Shown piece by piece: positions 1 to 5,028 of a DNA stretch of 5,028 bases (within the stretch, counting starts at the first letter, position 1; every line of letters begins with the position of its first letter). The stretch is from Planctomycetota bacterium (GTDB lineage: Bacteria > Planctomycetota > Phycisphaerae > Phycisphaerales > SM1A02). The notes below the pieces were generated by a model, which saw nothing but the letters and a program-made list of their open reading frames with translations, searched no databases and had not been told where the DNA came from. The DNA lies in the NCBI GenBank assembly GCA_027295435.1, contig JAPUKX010000036.1, positions 1 through 5,028 of the forward strand, written 5' to 3'. The position numbers and the translations under genes were made by a program.

Positions 1-1
1 A

Positions 2-112
2 ACGGTACTCCGAATCGACGACAGCGTGGAGAGCCTGCAGGCGCTGTGCCGTGGGCACCACAGCCAGAAGACAACGCAGGAGGGTAGAGGGATCTTAATC
101 CCTGGGGCTTAA
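2..112 (+). CDS. C-terminal end of an unidentified protein (5' partial)
   Basis: An open frame enters from the left edge and gives 36 codons before a TAA at 110-112. The tail begins TVLRIDDSVESLQALC and ends GILIPGA. Over the first 28 codons most third positions are G or C, and the peptide has an ordinary soluble, partly helical composition, so it looks like real coding sequence. Codon use is less typical in the last eight codons. The gene converges on the minus-strand gene that follows: the plus TAA (110-112) and the minus TAA (109-111) share two bases. No family can be named from so short a tail. The chief doubt is length, since a chance open frame of this size is possible in GC-rich DNA. 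Confidence 0.5.
   Translation, partial: TVLRIDDSVESLQALCRGHHSQKTTQEGRGILIPGA
88..103. terminator. Small perfect hairpin at a convergent gene junction
   Basis: AGGGAT and ATCCCT form a perfect 6-bp stem around a 4-base loop (CTTA). It begins 6 bases past the stop of the minus-strand gene and lies inside the last codons of the plus-strand partial gene. The position suits transcription termination, most plausibly for the minus gene. However, neither strand has a U-rich tract after the stem, so intrinsic termination is unproven. Confidence 0.25.
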
Positions 113-840
113 CCGATGCGGATCGCCCCGCACTCCGGGCATGCGTCGTGGTCAGCGTGGCGAAGGTCGTAGCCGCAGGCCACACACAGCCCGCGCTTGC
201 GGCGGATGTGGCGGCGGATGTGTCGGCGAAGGGTGAACGGGCCAGGGATGAGCCGCCAGAGAATCGCGGCATAGAAGATCGCGTTGATCGCGAAGCCGGG
301 CCAGACGGGGTAAACCGGAAGTGCACGGTATTCGGGCCACCAATTGTTCTGCCGTTGGGGCAAGAGGAGACCGTGGCGAACAAATGGCCTTTCCACCCAA
401 AGATTCCCAGCAGAAGGTTGGTACAACATCTGGCATCGGAGTGATCGCATTGGCCAGCCAGCGACATGATCATGGGCTTCGGTGAAGTCGGAACTATCAT
501 CCCCGCGCCGAACCCGAGCTGCGAATGACCAGGAAGGCAGGTCAAGTTCTCGCTGGATGTAATCTCTCTGACGTGGTGACCTCTCCATTCTTCCACGGAG
601 CGACTCGACCTGAGCCAAGGTCATCTCACCTATGTCGAAGTACCGGATGGTTGTGCGAGCAAGATCACTAAAGATCCCGGCAAAGTGGCATCTGCCATCC
701 TCATGGAAGAAGATGTACCTCGAAGACGGGCGGATCTGGAAACTCCTCGTCTCGCGTACTACCAAGCCCCACGCCACCGCCACGTTCACAACCACCCCCG
801 CCAGCAGGAAGATCGCCAGTGTGAACAGGCGGCGTTTCAC
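109..840 (-). CDS. Planctomycete-type membrane protein with C-terminal CxxC zinc-ribbon knuckle
   Basis: The 243-residue product starts at GTG (838-840). An in-frame TAG seven codons upstream limits any extension, and no clear Shine-Dalgarno sequence is visible. Residues 5-25 form a hydrophobic anchor after MKRR. Residues 26-180 are a hydrophilic domain rich in aromatic residues and Arg, with LPSWSFAAR (101-109) and GWPMRSLRC (128-136). Residues 181-198 form a second membrane helix beginning PGFAIN. An Arg/His cluster with an RRHIRRHIRRKR run (205-216) follows, then CxxCGYDLR and CPECG with Cys at 219, 222, 234 and 237, a probable zinc-binding knuckle. This layout puts the ends in the cytoplasm and the middle outside. 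I recognise it as one of the many paralogous uncharacterised planctomycete proteins; no biochemical function is known to me. It lies downstream of the kinase-like gene on the same strand but 329 bp away, so co-transcription is doubtful. Confidence 0.85.
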   Translation of the reverse strand: MKRRLFTLAIFLLAGVVVNVAVAWGLVVRETRSFQIRPSSRYIFFHEDGRCHFAGIFSDLARTTIRYFDIGEMTLAQVESLRGRMERSPRQRDYIQRELDLPSWSFAARVRRGDDSSDFTEAHDHVAGWPMRSLRCQMLYQPSAGNLWVERPFVRHGLLLPQRQNNWWPEYRALPVYPVWPGFAINAIFYAAILWRLIPGPFTLRRHIRRHIRRKRGLCVACGYDLRHADHDACPECGAIRIG

Positions 841-865
841 GATACAACGATAGCCGAGCTATGTC

Positions 866-1084
866 CTACCCGTCCTCCCAACCCGCGCCCAGCATCTCGC
901 CCAGCAGCATGACCGCATCCAGCAGATCGTCGTGGTGGACGAGACGCCGCCGGATAGATAGTGGCCGGTGGCTTGATCCCACAAGCCAGTTGACGACGAC
1001 GGTGGCTCGGGCAAGAAAAGATCTCGGCGGGGATCGGCCGGGGCACCGGTCTCCGCCGGATGAAGGCAGCGCGGCTCGGCGCAT
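866..1084 (-). CDS. Doubtful small ORF, 72 codons
   Basis: An ATG frame ends at TAG (866-868), 25 bases before the GTG of the 243-residue gene, a spacing that would suit an operon pair. The second half reads like a genuine helical tail: it contains RRRLVHHDDLLDAVMLLGEM and ends GAGWEDG, with mostly G or C at third positions. The first half is Pro/Ser/Arg-rich and looks like non-coding GC-rich sequence, and no ribosome site is visible. It could be a small unknown gene, the remnant of a larger gene's C-terminus, or chance. No family recognised. Confidence 0.2.
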   Translation of the reverse strand: MRRAALPSSGGDRCPGRSPPRSFLARATVVVNWLVGSSHRPLSIRRRLVHHDDLLDAVMLLGEMLGAGWEDG

Positions 1085-1126
1085 TCACCGCCCGGCCACG
1101 CTCCCGTCCGCAGCGTCAGATCGGTG

Positions 1127-1153
1127 GCATCGACGGCGTGGTCGCCGTGGTGC
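1127..1153 (-). terminator. Terminator-like hairpin after the kinase-like gene
   Basis: ACGGCG and CGCCGT pair perfectly around a 4-base loop (1133-1148). The stem extends outward by five more pairs, one of them a G-U type wobble, with a single bulged base at 1132, giving about 11 pairs in all. It starts 17 bases after the stop of the 969-residue gene. No U-tract follows on the minus strand, so it may act as a 3' stabilising structure or a Rho-linked pause site rather than a classical intrinsic terminator. Confidence 0.35.
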
Positions 1154-1169
1154 TCACCTGGGCCCGACA

Positions 1170-4079
1170 TCAATCCACGGGCAGGACCATGCGTCGGCGA
1201 TGCTCCATTGCGACCTCCATGATCTGGCGGCTCTGCTGCGGCGTGACGTTGATGAATCGCAGGCCGACGTCGAATCGGCGCGGCCCCAGGCGCTTCGACC
1301 AGGCCACCTCCGCCTGCAACTTCAGCGGCTGGTCGAGTTCGAGTAGTTCGACCTTGACGGTGCCTTTGAGATCCTTGGTACAGTTGACGCGCAATTCCTC
1401 GGCTCCAAGTTCGACCACCTCGCCGAAGTTGCACTTCAGCATCTCCTGCGGCAGTCGAGGTTTGCCGGGCCGCGCGGTCCGCGCTGGTTGCGGGGAATCC
1501 TGGGGAACGGCTTGCTTGGCCAGTGCGATCGTGAACCAGATCCTGAACCCACCCTGATCCGGGAGTTCGAACGCGAACTCCCCCTGCATCTGTGAAATGA
1601 GCTGCCAGGCGACGGCGGCCTGGTATTGGCTGGGGACCGCCTCGCCGGGTTTGATGTCCGACGGAAGCGTCTTCATCGAGAACATTGCTTCCATTTCGTC
1701 GGCCGCCACCCGGGCGCTGCCGTGGCTGATTTCAAATTGGGTCGTGACGTGCGTGACGGTGGAGCCCTCCTGGGATATCCGCAGCCGAACCTCGCCGTCA
1801 TCGACGAGCCGGGTCGCCGAGTTCACCAGGTACATCAGGACCTCGCGGAGCTGCACGGGATCGCCGCTGACCGGAGATGGGACATCGCCGTCAACGGCAC
1901 AGGAGATGGTGACTCCGCGCTGACGGGCGGAGTCCAGCAACAGATCTCGAACGCCGTTCGCCACCGCGCCGAGGTCGAAAGACCGGATCTTGGGTTTGTT
2001 TGCCTGCGAGTGATCGGTGCGGCCAAGCGCCTGGTCAATGAGTGTGGCCATCGCTTCTGCGGACGCTTGTGCGTTTTCCAGTTGGTTGCGCTGCGTCTCG
2101 TCCAGAGCGCTGTTGGCCAGCAGCTCCGTCATATTCATGACACCATTCAGCTGAGTGCGGATTTCCTTGGCCAAGCCGGCCTCGACCTTTCCGGCGGCAG
2201 ACTTGGCTGACGACTCGGCGCGTCCCGCCGCTTCCTTGGCTTGGCGCGCCTGCGCCGTAAGGTCAGCGGTGGCGGTGAGCGCCTCGGCGTGCTTGGCCTG
2301 GACGTCGGCGAGCTCGTCTTGGAGCTCTTTGCAGCGAGTCGTCAGTCGATTGCTCTTGGCTCGGTGCTGAGAGGCCTTCTGGCGGGCCTCGATCGCGGCT
2401 TCCTTCGCCCTCTCGTGTTGCTTGAGGTTGCGGGCGATCTGGTCGCGAAGATCCTGCTCGTTGGATTCCAACGAGCTGATCACGTCCTGAAGTTTGTCGA
2501 ATGACTTGCTGAGGCGGTTGTGCTCTGCCTTGGTGCGCTGGTGCTCCACCAGCGCGGCTTTCAGGTCAGCTTCGGCTCTTTCGAGCTGCTTCGCGTCCCG
2601 TGCGATCTGATCGCGGAGATCCCGCTCCTCTGCTTCCAGTGAGCTGGCTACGTCCTGGAGCTTCTGGCATGACTTGGCGAGGCGGTTGTTCTCAGCCTTG
2701 TGGCGTTGCAGTTCGGCCTGCGCCATCTTGAGATCAGCCTTGGCCTCGGTGAGCTGGCTGCGGGCGATGGCGAGCCGTTGGCCGGCCTGGCGGGCGGCAG
2801 CCTGGGCCTCCTCGGCCTTGCTCTGGAGCCGGTCGCCGGAGCGCGTCAGTTTGGAGACTTCGGACTTCATCCGGCTGGCGTCCTCCCGCAACCTGCCCAT
2901 GGCCTCATCCTGCTTGGTGTCGTTTTGGACCTGGGCCGTGATGTCAACTGCGGTGGCAATGTATTCCAGGAGCATCCCGTTGCCGTCGTAGCGCGGCACG
3001 AGGAACTCACGGATCCAGCGGTGCTCGCCATCGCCGCCCAGCATGCAGTACTCGATCTGGCGTTCCTCGCCGGCACGCCCGGCATGGGTCATGATCGTGT
3101 CGAGACACTGTTGGCGGTCATCCGGATGCACGCATTCCAGCCAGCCGCGTTCCGCCAACTCCTGCTTCGGCTTGCCCGTGAAGTCCAGGTAACGCGAATT
3201 GAACCGCGTCCGGCTTCCGTCGGGAAGGCACGCCGAGATCAACACCTCCAGCGACTCCAGCGTTCCCAGGGCAAGCGCCTCGCTTTGGCGCAAGGAACCG
3301 AGCTCCTCGTCGAGCTTGCGGGCCCTGGCGCGGTTCAGCGCGTTGGCGACGACCATCAACCACAGAACGGCGCTGACGGCGGCACCAACCAACAGCAACG
3401 GGGTCCTGGTGTTCCAGATATGCGTCTCGGCGTGCCAGAGCATCGCGGTGGCAACCAATCCCAACAGGAGGATGAGCCACGCCGGGACGTAAGCCAGATC
3501 GATGGTTGAGGGGTCCTTGGATTCGCTGGGCTCCAGCACCGCAAGCTTCAGTTCGTCGAGCTTGCGCGCCGACTTGCAATGCACGGCGAGTCCGGTTGCC
3601 TCGGTGCGGTTCACAGCGTTCGCAACGACCAGCAACCAGGTGACGATGGTGACGGCCGCGCCGATCCACAACAGCCCAGTGGGGCCGGGCCAGGGAGACG
3701 TGGCGGGCTCCCAGATCATCGCCGTCGTCACAATTCCGAGCGGCAGGGTGACCCAAGTCGTGACGTGCTTGTGGCCGGCACTTGACGCGACGTGCGGCAT
3801 CTCGGCCGCTGAACTTGGCGACGCTGCCTCGCCGCCGTTCCCCGGTGACTTCAGCTCAAGGGCCAACCTTCGGGCCCGCATCCGGTGAACGACATTGGCG
3901 CTCATCAGCAGCCACAGGACGGTGCTGGCGGCGACGCCAGTCAACAGCACAGGCGCTGGGCCGTCCCAGAGCAACTGCGCCTCGGTGATCGACAGCAGGG
4001 CCGTGGCCGTGAGTCCCAGCAACGCGATCACTCGCGCTGGGCGGTAGCTCAGATCGACGCGTGGTAGGTCTGTCGTCAC
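1170..4079 (-). CDS. Membrane PAS / coiled-coil / pseudo-histidine-kinase / PilZ-like protein
   Basis: The 969-residue product begins at GTG (4077-4079), with GGAGAGAG about ten bases upstream, and stops at TGA. The first membrane module starts at residue 8, which supports this start. Domain order: three two-helix membrane hairpins (about 8-78, 103-180, 192-262); PAS fold (about 275-385); coiled coil (about 390-635) with a 56-residue repeat; a dimerisation-helix region like HisKA (about 630-690); an ATPase-like fold (about 700-855); a Pro-rich linker; PilZ-like domain (about 876-965). Hybrid-type sensor kinases normally phosphorylate their own His and pass the phosphate to a receiver. Here the H-box His is Lys638, and the N, G1 and G2 residues are replaced, so neither ATP binding nor autophosphorylation is expected. 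I infer a membrane-bound sensory scaffold that may dimerise with, or regulate, another kinase. No partner gene is adjacent. Both neighbours across the gaps are unrelated in sequence. The frame is intact and codon use is normal, which argues against decay. Confidence 0.95.
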   Translation of the reverse strand: MTTDLPRVDLSYRPARVIALLGLTATALLSITEAQLLWDGPAPVLLTGVAASTVLWLLMSANVVHRMRARRLALELKSPGNGGEAASPSSAAEMPHVASSAGHKHVTTWVTLPLGIVTTAMIWEPATSPWPGPTGLLWIGAAVTIVTWLLVVANAVNRTEATGLAVHCKSARKLDELKLAVLEPSESKDPSTIDLAYVPAWLILLLGLVATAMLWHAETHIWNTRTPLLLVGAAVSAVLWLMVVANALNRARARKLDEELGSLRQSEALALGTLESLEVLISACLPDGSRTRFNSRYLDFTGKPKQELAERGWLECVHPDDRQQCLDTIMTHAGRAGEERQIEYCMLGGDGEHRWIREFLVPRYDGNGMLLEYIATAVDITAQVQNDTKQDEAMGRLREDASRMKSEVSKLTRSGDRLQSKAEEAQAAARQAGQRLAIARSQLTEAKADLKMAQAELQRHKAENNRLAKSCQKLQDVASSLEAEERDLRDQIARDAKQLERAEADLKAALVEHQRTKAEHNRLSKSFDKLQDVISSLESNEQDLRDQIARNLKQHERAKEAAIEARQKASQHRAKSNRLTTRCKELQDELADVQAKHAEALTATADLTAQARQAKEAAGRAESSAKSAAGKVEAGLAKEIRTQLNGVMNMTELLANSALDETQRNQLENAQASAEAMATLIDQALGRTDHSQANKPKIRSFDLGAVANGVRDLLLDSARQRGVTISCAVDGDVPSPVSGDPVQLREVLMYLVNSATRLVDDGEVRLRISQEGSTVTHVTTQFEISHGSARVAADEMEAMFSMKTLPSDIKPGEAVPSQYQAAVAWQLISQMQGEFAFELPDQGGFRIWFTIALAKQAVPQDSPQPARTARPGKPRLPQEMLKCNFGEVVELGAEELRVNCTKDLKGTVKVELLELDQPLKLQAEVAWSKRLGPRRFDVGLRFINVTPQQSRQIMEVAMEHRRRMVLPVD
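1185..1454 (-). other. C-terminal PilZ-like domain lacking c-di-GMP motifs
   Basis: Residues about 876-965 have the PilZ beta-barrel pattern: LKCNFGEVVELGAEELRV (881-898), KGTVKVELLELD, LQAEVAWSKRLGPRRFDVGLR (921-941) and FINVTPQQSRQI, followed by a C-terminal helix. Canonical PilZ domains bind c-di-GMP through RxxxR and (D/N)xSxxG. Here the segment before the barrel has no RxxxR, and the second motif reads ELGAEE (890-895), losing the Asp, Ser and Gly. Ligand binding is therefore unlikely; protein-protein contact is a reasonable alternative. Confidence 0.75.
1515..2192 (-). other. Degenerate histidine-kinase core (HisKA plus HATPase-like)
   Basis: Residues about 630-855 align by eye without large gaps to hybrid-type kinases. 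The usual SHEIRTPLNG reads AKEIRTQLNG (637-646), so Lys638 replaces the acceptor His and Gln643 the Pro. The Lys codon AAG is at 2166-2168. SGDPVQLREVL (738-748) is well kept. In the N box, Tyr750 and Ser754 replace the two Asn. In the G1 box, SHGSARV (785-791) replaces the DTGIGI pattern, so the adenine-binding Asp is His786. At the G2 box, no Gly remains where GTGLG should be (about 816-821). The final strands (WQLISQMQGEFAFELP and IWFTIAL) still match the fold. The core is therefore a structural relic or an allosteric domain, not an active enzyme. Confidence 0.85.
2310..2702 (-). repeat. 56-residue (168-bp) tandem repeat inside the coiled coil
   Basis: Residues 460-515 and 516-571 are tandem copies, with a third partial copy at 572-590. 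Shared elements are NRLxKS, KLQDVxSSLE and DLRDQIAR; the third copy keeps NRL and ELQDEL. By eye about 32 of 56 positions are identical between the first two copies. The 56-residue period equals eight heptads, so each copy keeps the coiled-coil register. At DNA level GCGATCTG recurs exactly 168 bases apart (2434 and 2602). The whole Ala/Glu/Lys/Arg-rich coiled coil covers about residues 390-635. Confidence 0.85.
2925..3257 (-). other. PAS domain coding segment
   Basis: Residues about 275-385 follow the PAS_3/PAC pattern. They include a sensory entry strand (LEVLISACLPDG), FNSRYLDFTGKPKQEL, the WLECVHPDDR motif (313-322), the RQIEYCMLGGDGEHRWI strand (340-356), and the closing YIATAVDITA (373-382). 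In this family the domain senses small ligands, cofactors or partner proteins. No cofactor-specific residue can be assigned from sequence alone. The domain sits just inside the membrane after the third hairpin. Confidence 0.85.
3294..4058 (-). repeat. Three tandem copies of a two-helix membrane hairpin (within the 969-residue protein)
   Basis: Copy A covers residues 8-78, B 103-180 and C 192-262. Each has a first helix with an LGL/LGI-xxTA core (21-27, 114-120, 206-212), a short Trp/Pro-rich turn, a second helix, and a closing motif: SANVVHR (60-66), VANAVNR (152-158), VANALNR (244-250). The B-to-C spacing is 92 residues at both helices; A-to-B is 93 at the first helix and 92 at the second. 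Basic residues follow every second helix, which predicts cytoplasmic ends and short outside turns, six membrane helices in total. B and C also share ARKLDE, offset by a 10-residue linker difference. At DNA level the 276-bp period is visible (GCGGTTCA at 3330 and 3606). The type of sensory or anchoring module is not one I can name. Confidence 0.8.
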
Positions 4080-4085
4080 GGCTGT

Positions 4086-4093
4086 CTCTCTCC
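4086..4093 (-). promoter_or_regulatory. Purine-rich ribosome binding site of the kinase-like gene
   Basis: On the minus strand GGAGAGAG precedes the GTG start, with about ten bases between GGAG and the start codon (six from the last purine of the run). It is the only good Shine-Dalgarno candidate near this start and supports the GTG at 4079. Confidence 0.5.
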
Positions 4094-4640
4094 GCCCCGG
4101 ATCCTCGCAATCGCCCAGGCCCCGCGATCCGTGTTCCCTTTCGCGGAGGCGGTGGTTCGATCAACCCACCAGGAACCTCGCGACCATTCAGGATGACCGA
4201 CCCGGTCGAGTCTCTCCGGACCGCCGGCCGCACACGCCACACCGAGTGTCCGTACCGGTGGTCGCGACTTGATCCTGCCGTGTGAGCGTCATCACCTCCA
4301 GCGTGACGCGAGAATCCTGCTCAATCCCAATGAGCGGCCCGCCCGGCAAGCCGTCGCACGTCTACGGTGGCCGACCGCGAGGCACCGACCACCCGGCGAC
4401 TTGTGCCGCTGCGAACTGCTCGACATCAATGGGGAAATCGACGGTTCATCGTCGGGCGTCAAGGGAACCGCCGACACGATTCCGATTTCAGGACCGCCTG
4501 TGCGGGGTGCGCAGCCAGCTCGCCGGACCAGCGTGACCCCGGGTTTGTGGCCTGCTGTGGTGCCCCCGGGGCCGCAGCGTGGGCCGAGTTTCGGGCTCAG
4601 GACCCCGGAAACCCCCAAATCGCTCCGCCGCACACTCCTG

Positions 4641-4667
4641 ACGGAGGCCGAGTCTGACCGCCTCCGT
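4641..4667. repeat. Inverted repeat, 8-bp perfect arms
   Basis: ACGGAGGC (4641-4648) and GCCTCCGT (4660-4667) can pair around an 11-base loop, and one further G-U pair extends the stem. No T-rich tract follows on either strand. It could be a terminator-like stem from something upstream, an operator, or a leader structure for the plus-strand gene about 135 bases downstream. Confidence 0.35.
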
Positions 4668-4801
4668 TCGGCTGGGTGCTCTCTCGAGTGGTTCGTCGGC
4701 GCAGCTGCGGACAAATCGCCCCCCCCTTGGCACCGATAAGTGGTCCATGTCGTCGCCCCGTTCGCAAAGGGACCACCCGCCAGCGCCAAAGACACCGCAC
4801 C

Positions 4802-5028
4802 GTGGCGATCCCGCCCTCCACCGTGGCCGCGGTGCTCGTGGCCGGTGGCCTCACGGGCGTGCTCGGTCTGTGCGGCCTTGCCTCCGGGAACAAGATTCCG
4901 CTCGTGGGAGCGATGATCAATACGCTCAGCCCGGTCAATCTGCTCTGGGCGATCGTCTATCCTGCAAAGGCCATCCTGACCAGCTCAACACAGAACGAGA
5001 TCATGACCGCACGGATCAGCATGGTCGT
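4802..5028 (+). CDS. Unidentified multi-pass membrane protein, runs off the right edge
   Basis: From GTG 4802 the frame gives 75 codons to the window end without a stop, with about 80% G or C at third positions. Residues 7-26 (TVAAVLVAGGLTGVLGLCGL) form a clear membrane helix. A second hydrophobic stretch lies at about 33-52, around MINTLSPVNLLWAIVYPAKA, and the visible end is MTARISMVV. The start is uncertain: the frame is open back to a TGA at 4655-4657, with another GTG at 4688, and a basic stretch (CRRPVRKGTTRQRQRHRT) stands just before 4802 as a cytoplasmic flank might. No ribosome site precedes 4802, and third-position GC falls upstream of it. A transporter permease such as an ABC-2 type is only a guess from general character. 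It is divergent from the kinase-like gene. Confidence 0.6.
   Translation, partial: MAIPPSTVAAVLVAGGLTGVLGLCGLASGNKIPLVGAMINTLSPVNLLWAIVYPAKAILTSSTQNEIMTARISMV

Larger units (their letters stand above)
841..1169. other. Intergenic gap between the two minus-strand genes
   Basis: These 329 bases separate the kinase-like stop from the next GTG. They hold a hairpin at 1127-1153, a doubtful small ORF at 866-1084, and a short inverted repeat ATAGC-CGA-GCTAT at 850-862. The inverted repeat ends about ten bases before the GTG of the 243-residue gene, where a ribosome site would be expected. No sigma-70-like promoter was convincing. The best candidate on the minus strand, TTGTGG then 18 bases then TATCTA, matches each consensus box at only about half its positions. 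Otherwise nothing is recognised. Confidence 0.5.
4080..4801. other. Long gap with no supported gene (divergent promoter region)
   Basis: About 720 bases lie between the GTG of the minus-strand kinase-like gene and the plus-strand partial gene. They should contain the promoters of both. All six frames give Arg/Pro/Gly/Ser-rich translations without recognisable domains. The longest plus frame (TTG at 4269 to TAA at 4737-4739) has some protein-like patches, such as RCELLDINGEIDG and EAESDRLRSAGCSLEWFVGA, but an Arg/Pro-rich middle. The region also holds an inverted repeat at 4641-4667, an 8-C run at 4719-4726, and the arms GTGGTCC/GGACCAC (4740-4746, 4770-4776). No known structured RNA was recognised. 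A degraded gene is possible. Confidence 0.45.

Noticed and set aside
966..1000. Sigma-70-like promoter on the minus strand (TTGTGG, 18 bases, TATCTA) for the 243-residue gene
   Set aside because: Only about half of each box matches consensus, so it is not distinguishable from chance.
861..1346. Plus-strand 161-codon open frame across the gap and the kinase-like 3' end
   Set aside because: Low-complexity Ser/Arg/Pro translation, partly antisense to the PilZ-like domain, with no ribosome site.
859..1434. Minus-strand 191-codon open frame overlapping the end of the kinase-like gene
   Set aside because: It overlaps the well-supported PilZ-like coding region in another frame; the translation is Arg/Pro/His-rich with no domain, as expected of a shadow in GC-rich DNA.
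1185..1454. Calling the C-terminus a working c-di-GMP receptor
   Set aside because: The fold pattern fits PilZ, but RxxxR is missing and (D/N)xSxxG reads ELGAEE.
2700..3509. Plus-strand 269-codon open frame
   Set aside because: It lies wholly opposite the PAS, coiled-coil and membrane coding segments; long antisense frames are common opposite high-GC genes, and no domain is visible.
4269..4739. Plus-strand 156-codon frame starting with TTG, considered as a gene
   Set aside because: Rare start, no ribosome site, uneven third-position GC and an Arg/Pro-rich middle. Kept only as a possible relic.
4292..4795. Minus-strand 167-codon open frame in the divergent gap
   Set aside because: Arg/Gly/Ser/Pro-rich with no hydrophobic core, motif or ribosome site; several other frames here are equally open.
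4080..4801. Known structural RNAs (SRP RNA, RNase P, tmRNA) in the divergent gap
   Set aside because: None of their conserved sequence signatures was found by eye.

Overview
The window looks like chromosomal DNA from a GC-rich planctomycete, probably Phycisphaerae or a relative. The main evidence is the minus-strand gene at 109-840. It encodes a small membrane protein with an N-terminal anchor, a WPGFAIN-type second membrane segment, an Arg-rich stretch and a C-terminal CxxCGYDLR...CPECG knuckle, an architecture I recognise as typical of that phylum. GTG starts, high GC at third codon positions and weak Shine-Dalgarno sequences fit the same group.

Layout: (1) positions 2-112, plus strand, the C-terminal tail of a gene entering from the left; its stop overlaps the stop of the next gene tail to tail. 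(2) 109-840, minus, the zinc-ribbon membrane protein. (3) 841-1169, a 329-bp gap with a hairpin just after the kinase-like gene and at most one doubtful small ORF. (4) 1170-4079, minus, one intact 969-residue gene that dominates the window. (5) 4080-4801, about 720 bp with no gene I can support. (6) 4802 to the right edge, plus, the start or an internal part of a membrane protein that runs off the window.

The 969-residue protein is the point of interest. From N to C it has three tandem copies of a two-helix membrane hairpin, a PAS domain, a long coiled coil containing a 56-residue (eight-heptad) tandem repeat, a histidine-kinase core, and a PilZ-like domain. The kinase core keeps its fold landmarks, but the phospho-acceptor His is Lys and the N, G1 and G2 box residues are replaced. 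The PilZ-like domain also lacks the usual c-di-GMP-binding residues. The reading frame is uninterrupted, so this looks like a maintained non-catalytic membrane scaffold or receptor rather than a decaying kinase. No response regulator, cyclase or other signalling partner is visible in the window, so its pathway cannot be inferred from neighbours.

No tRNA, rRNA, CRISPR array, insertion sequence or known riboswitch was recognised.
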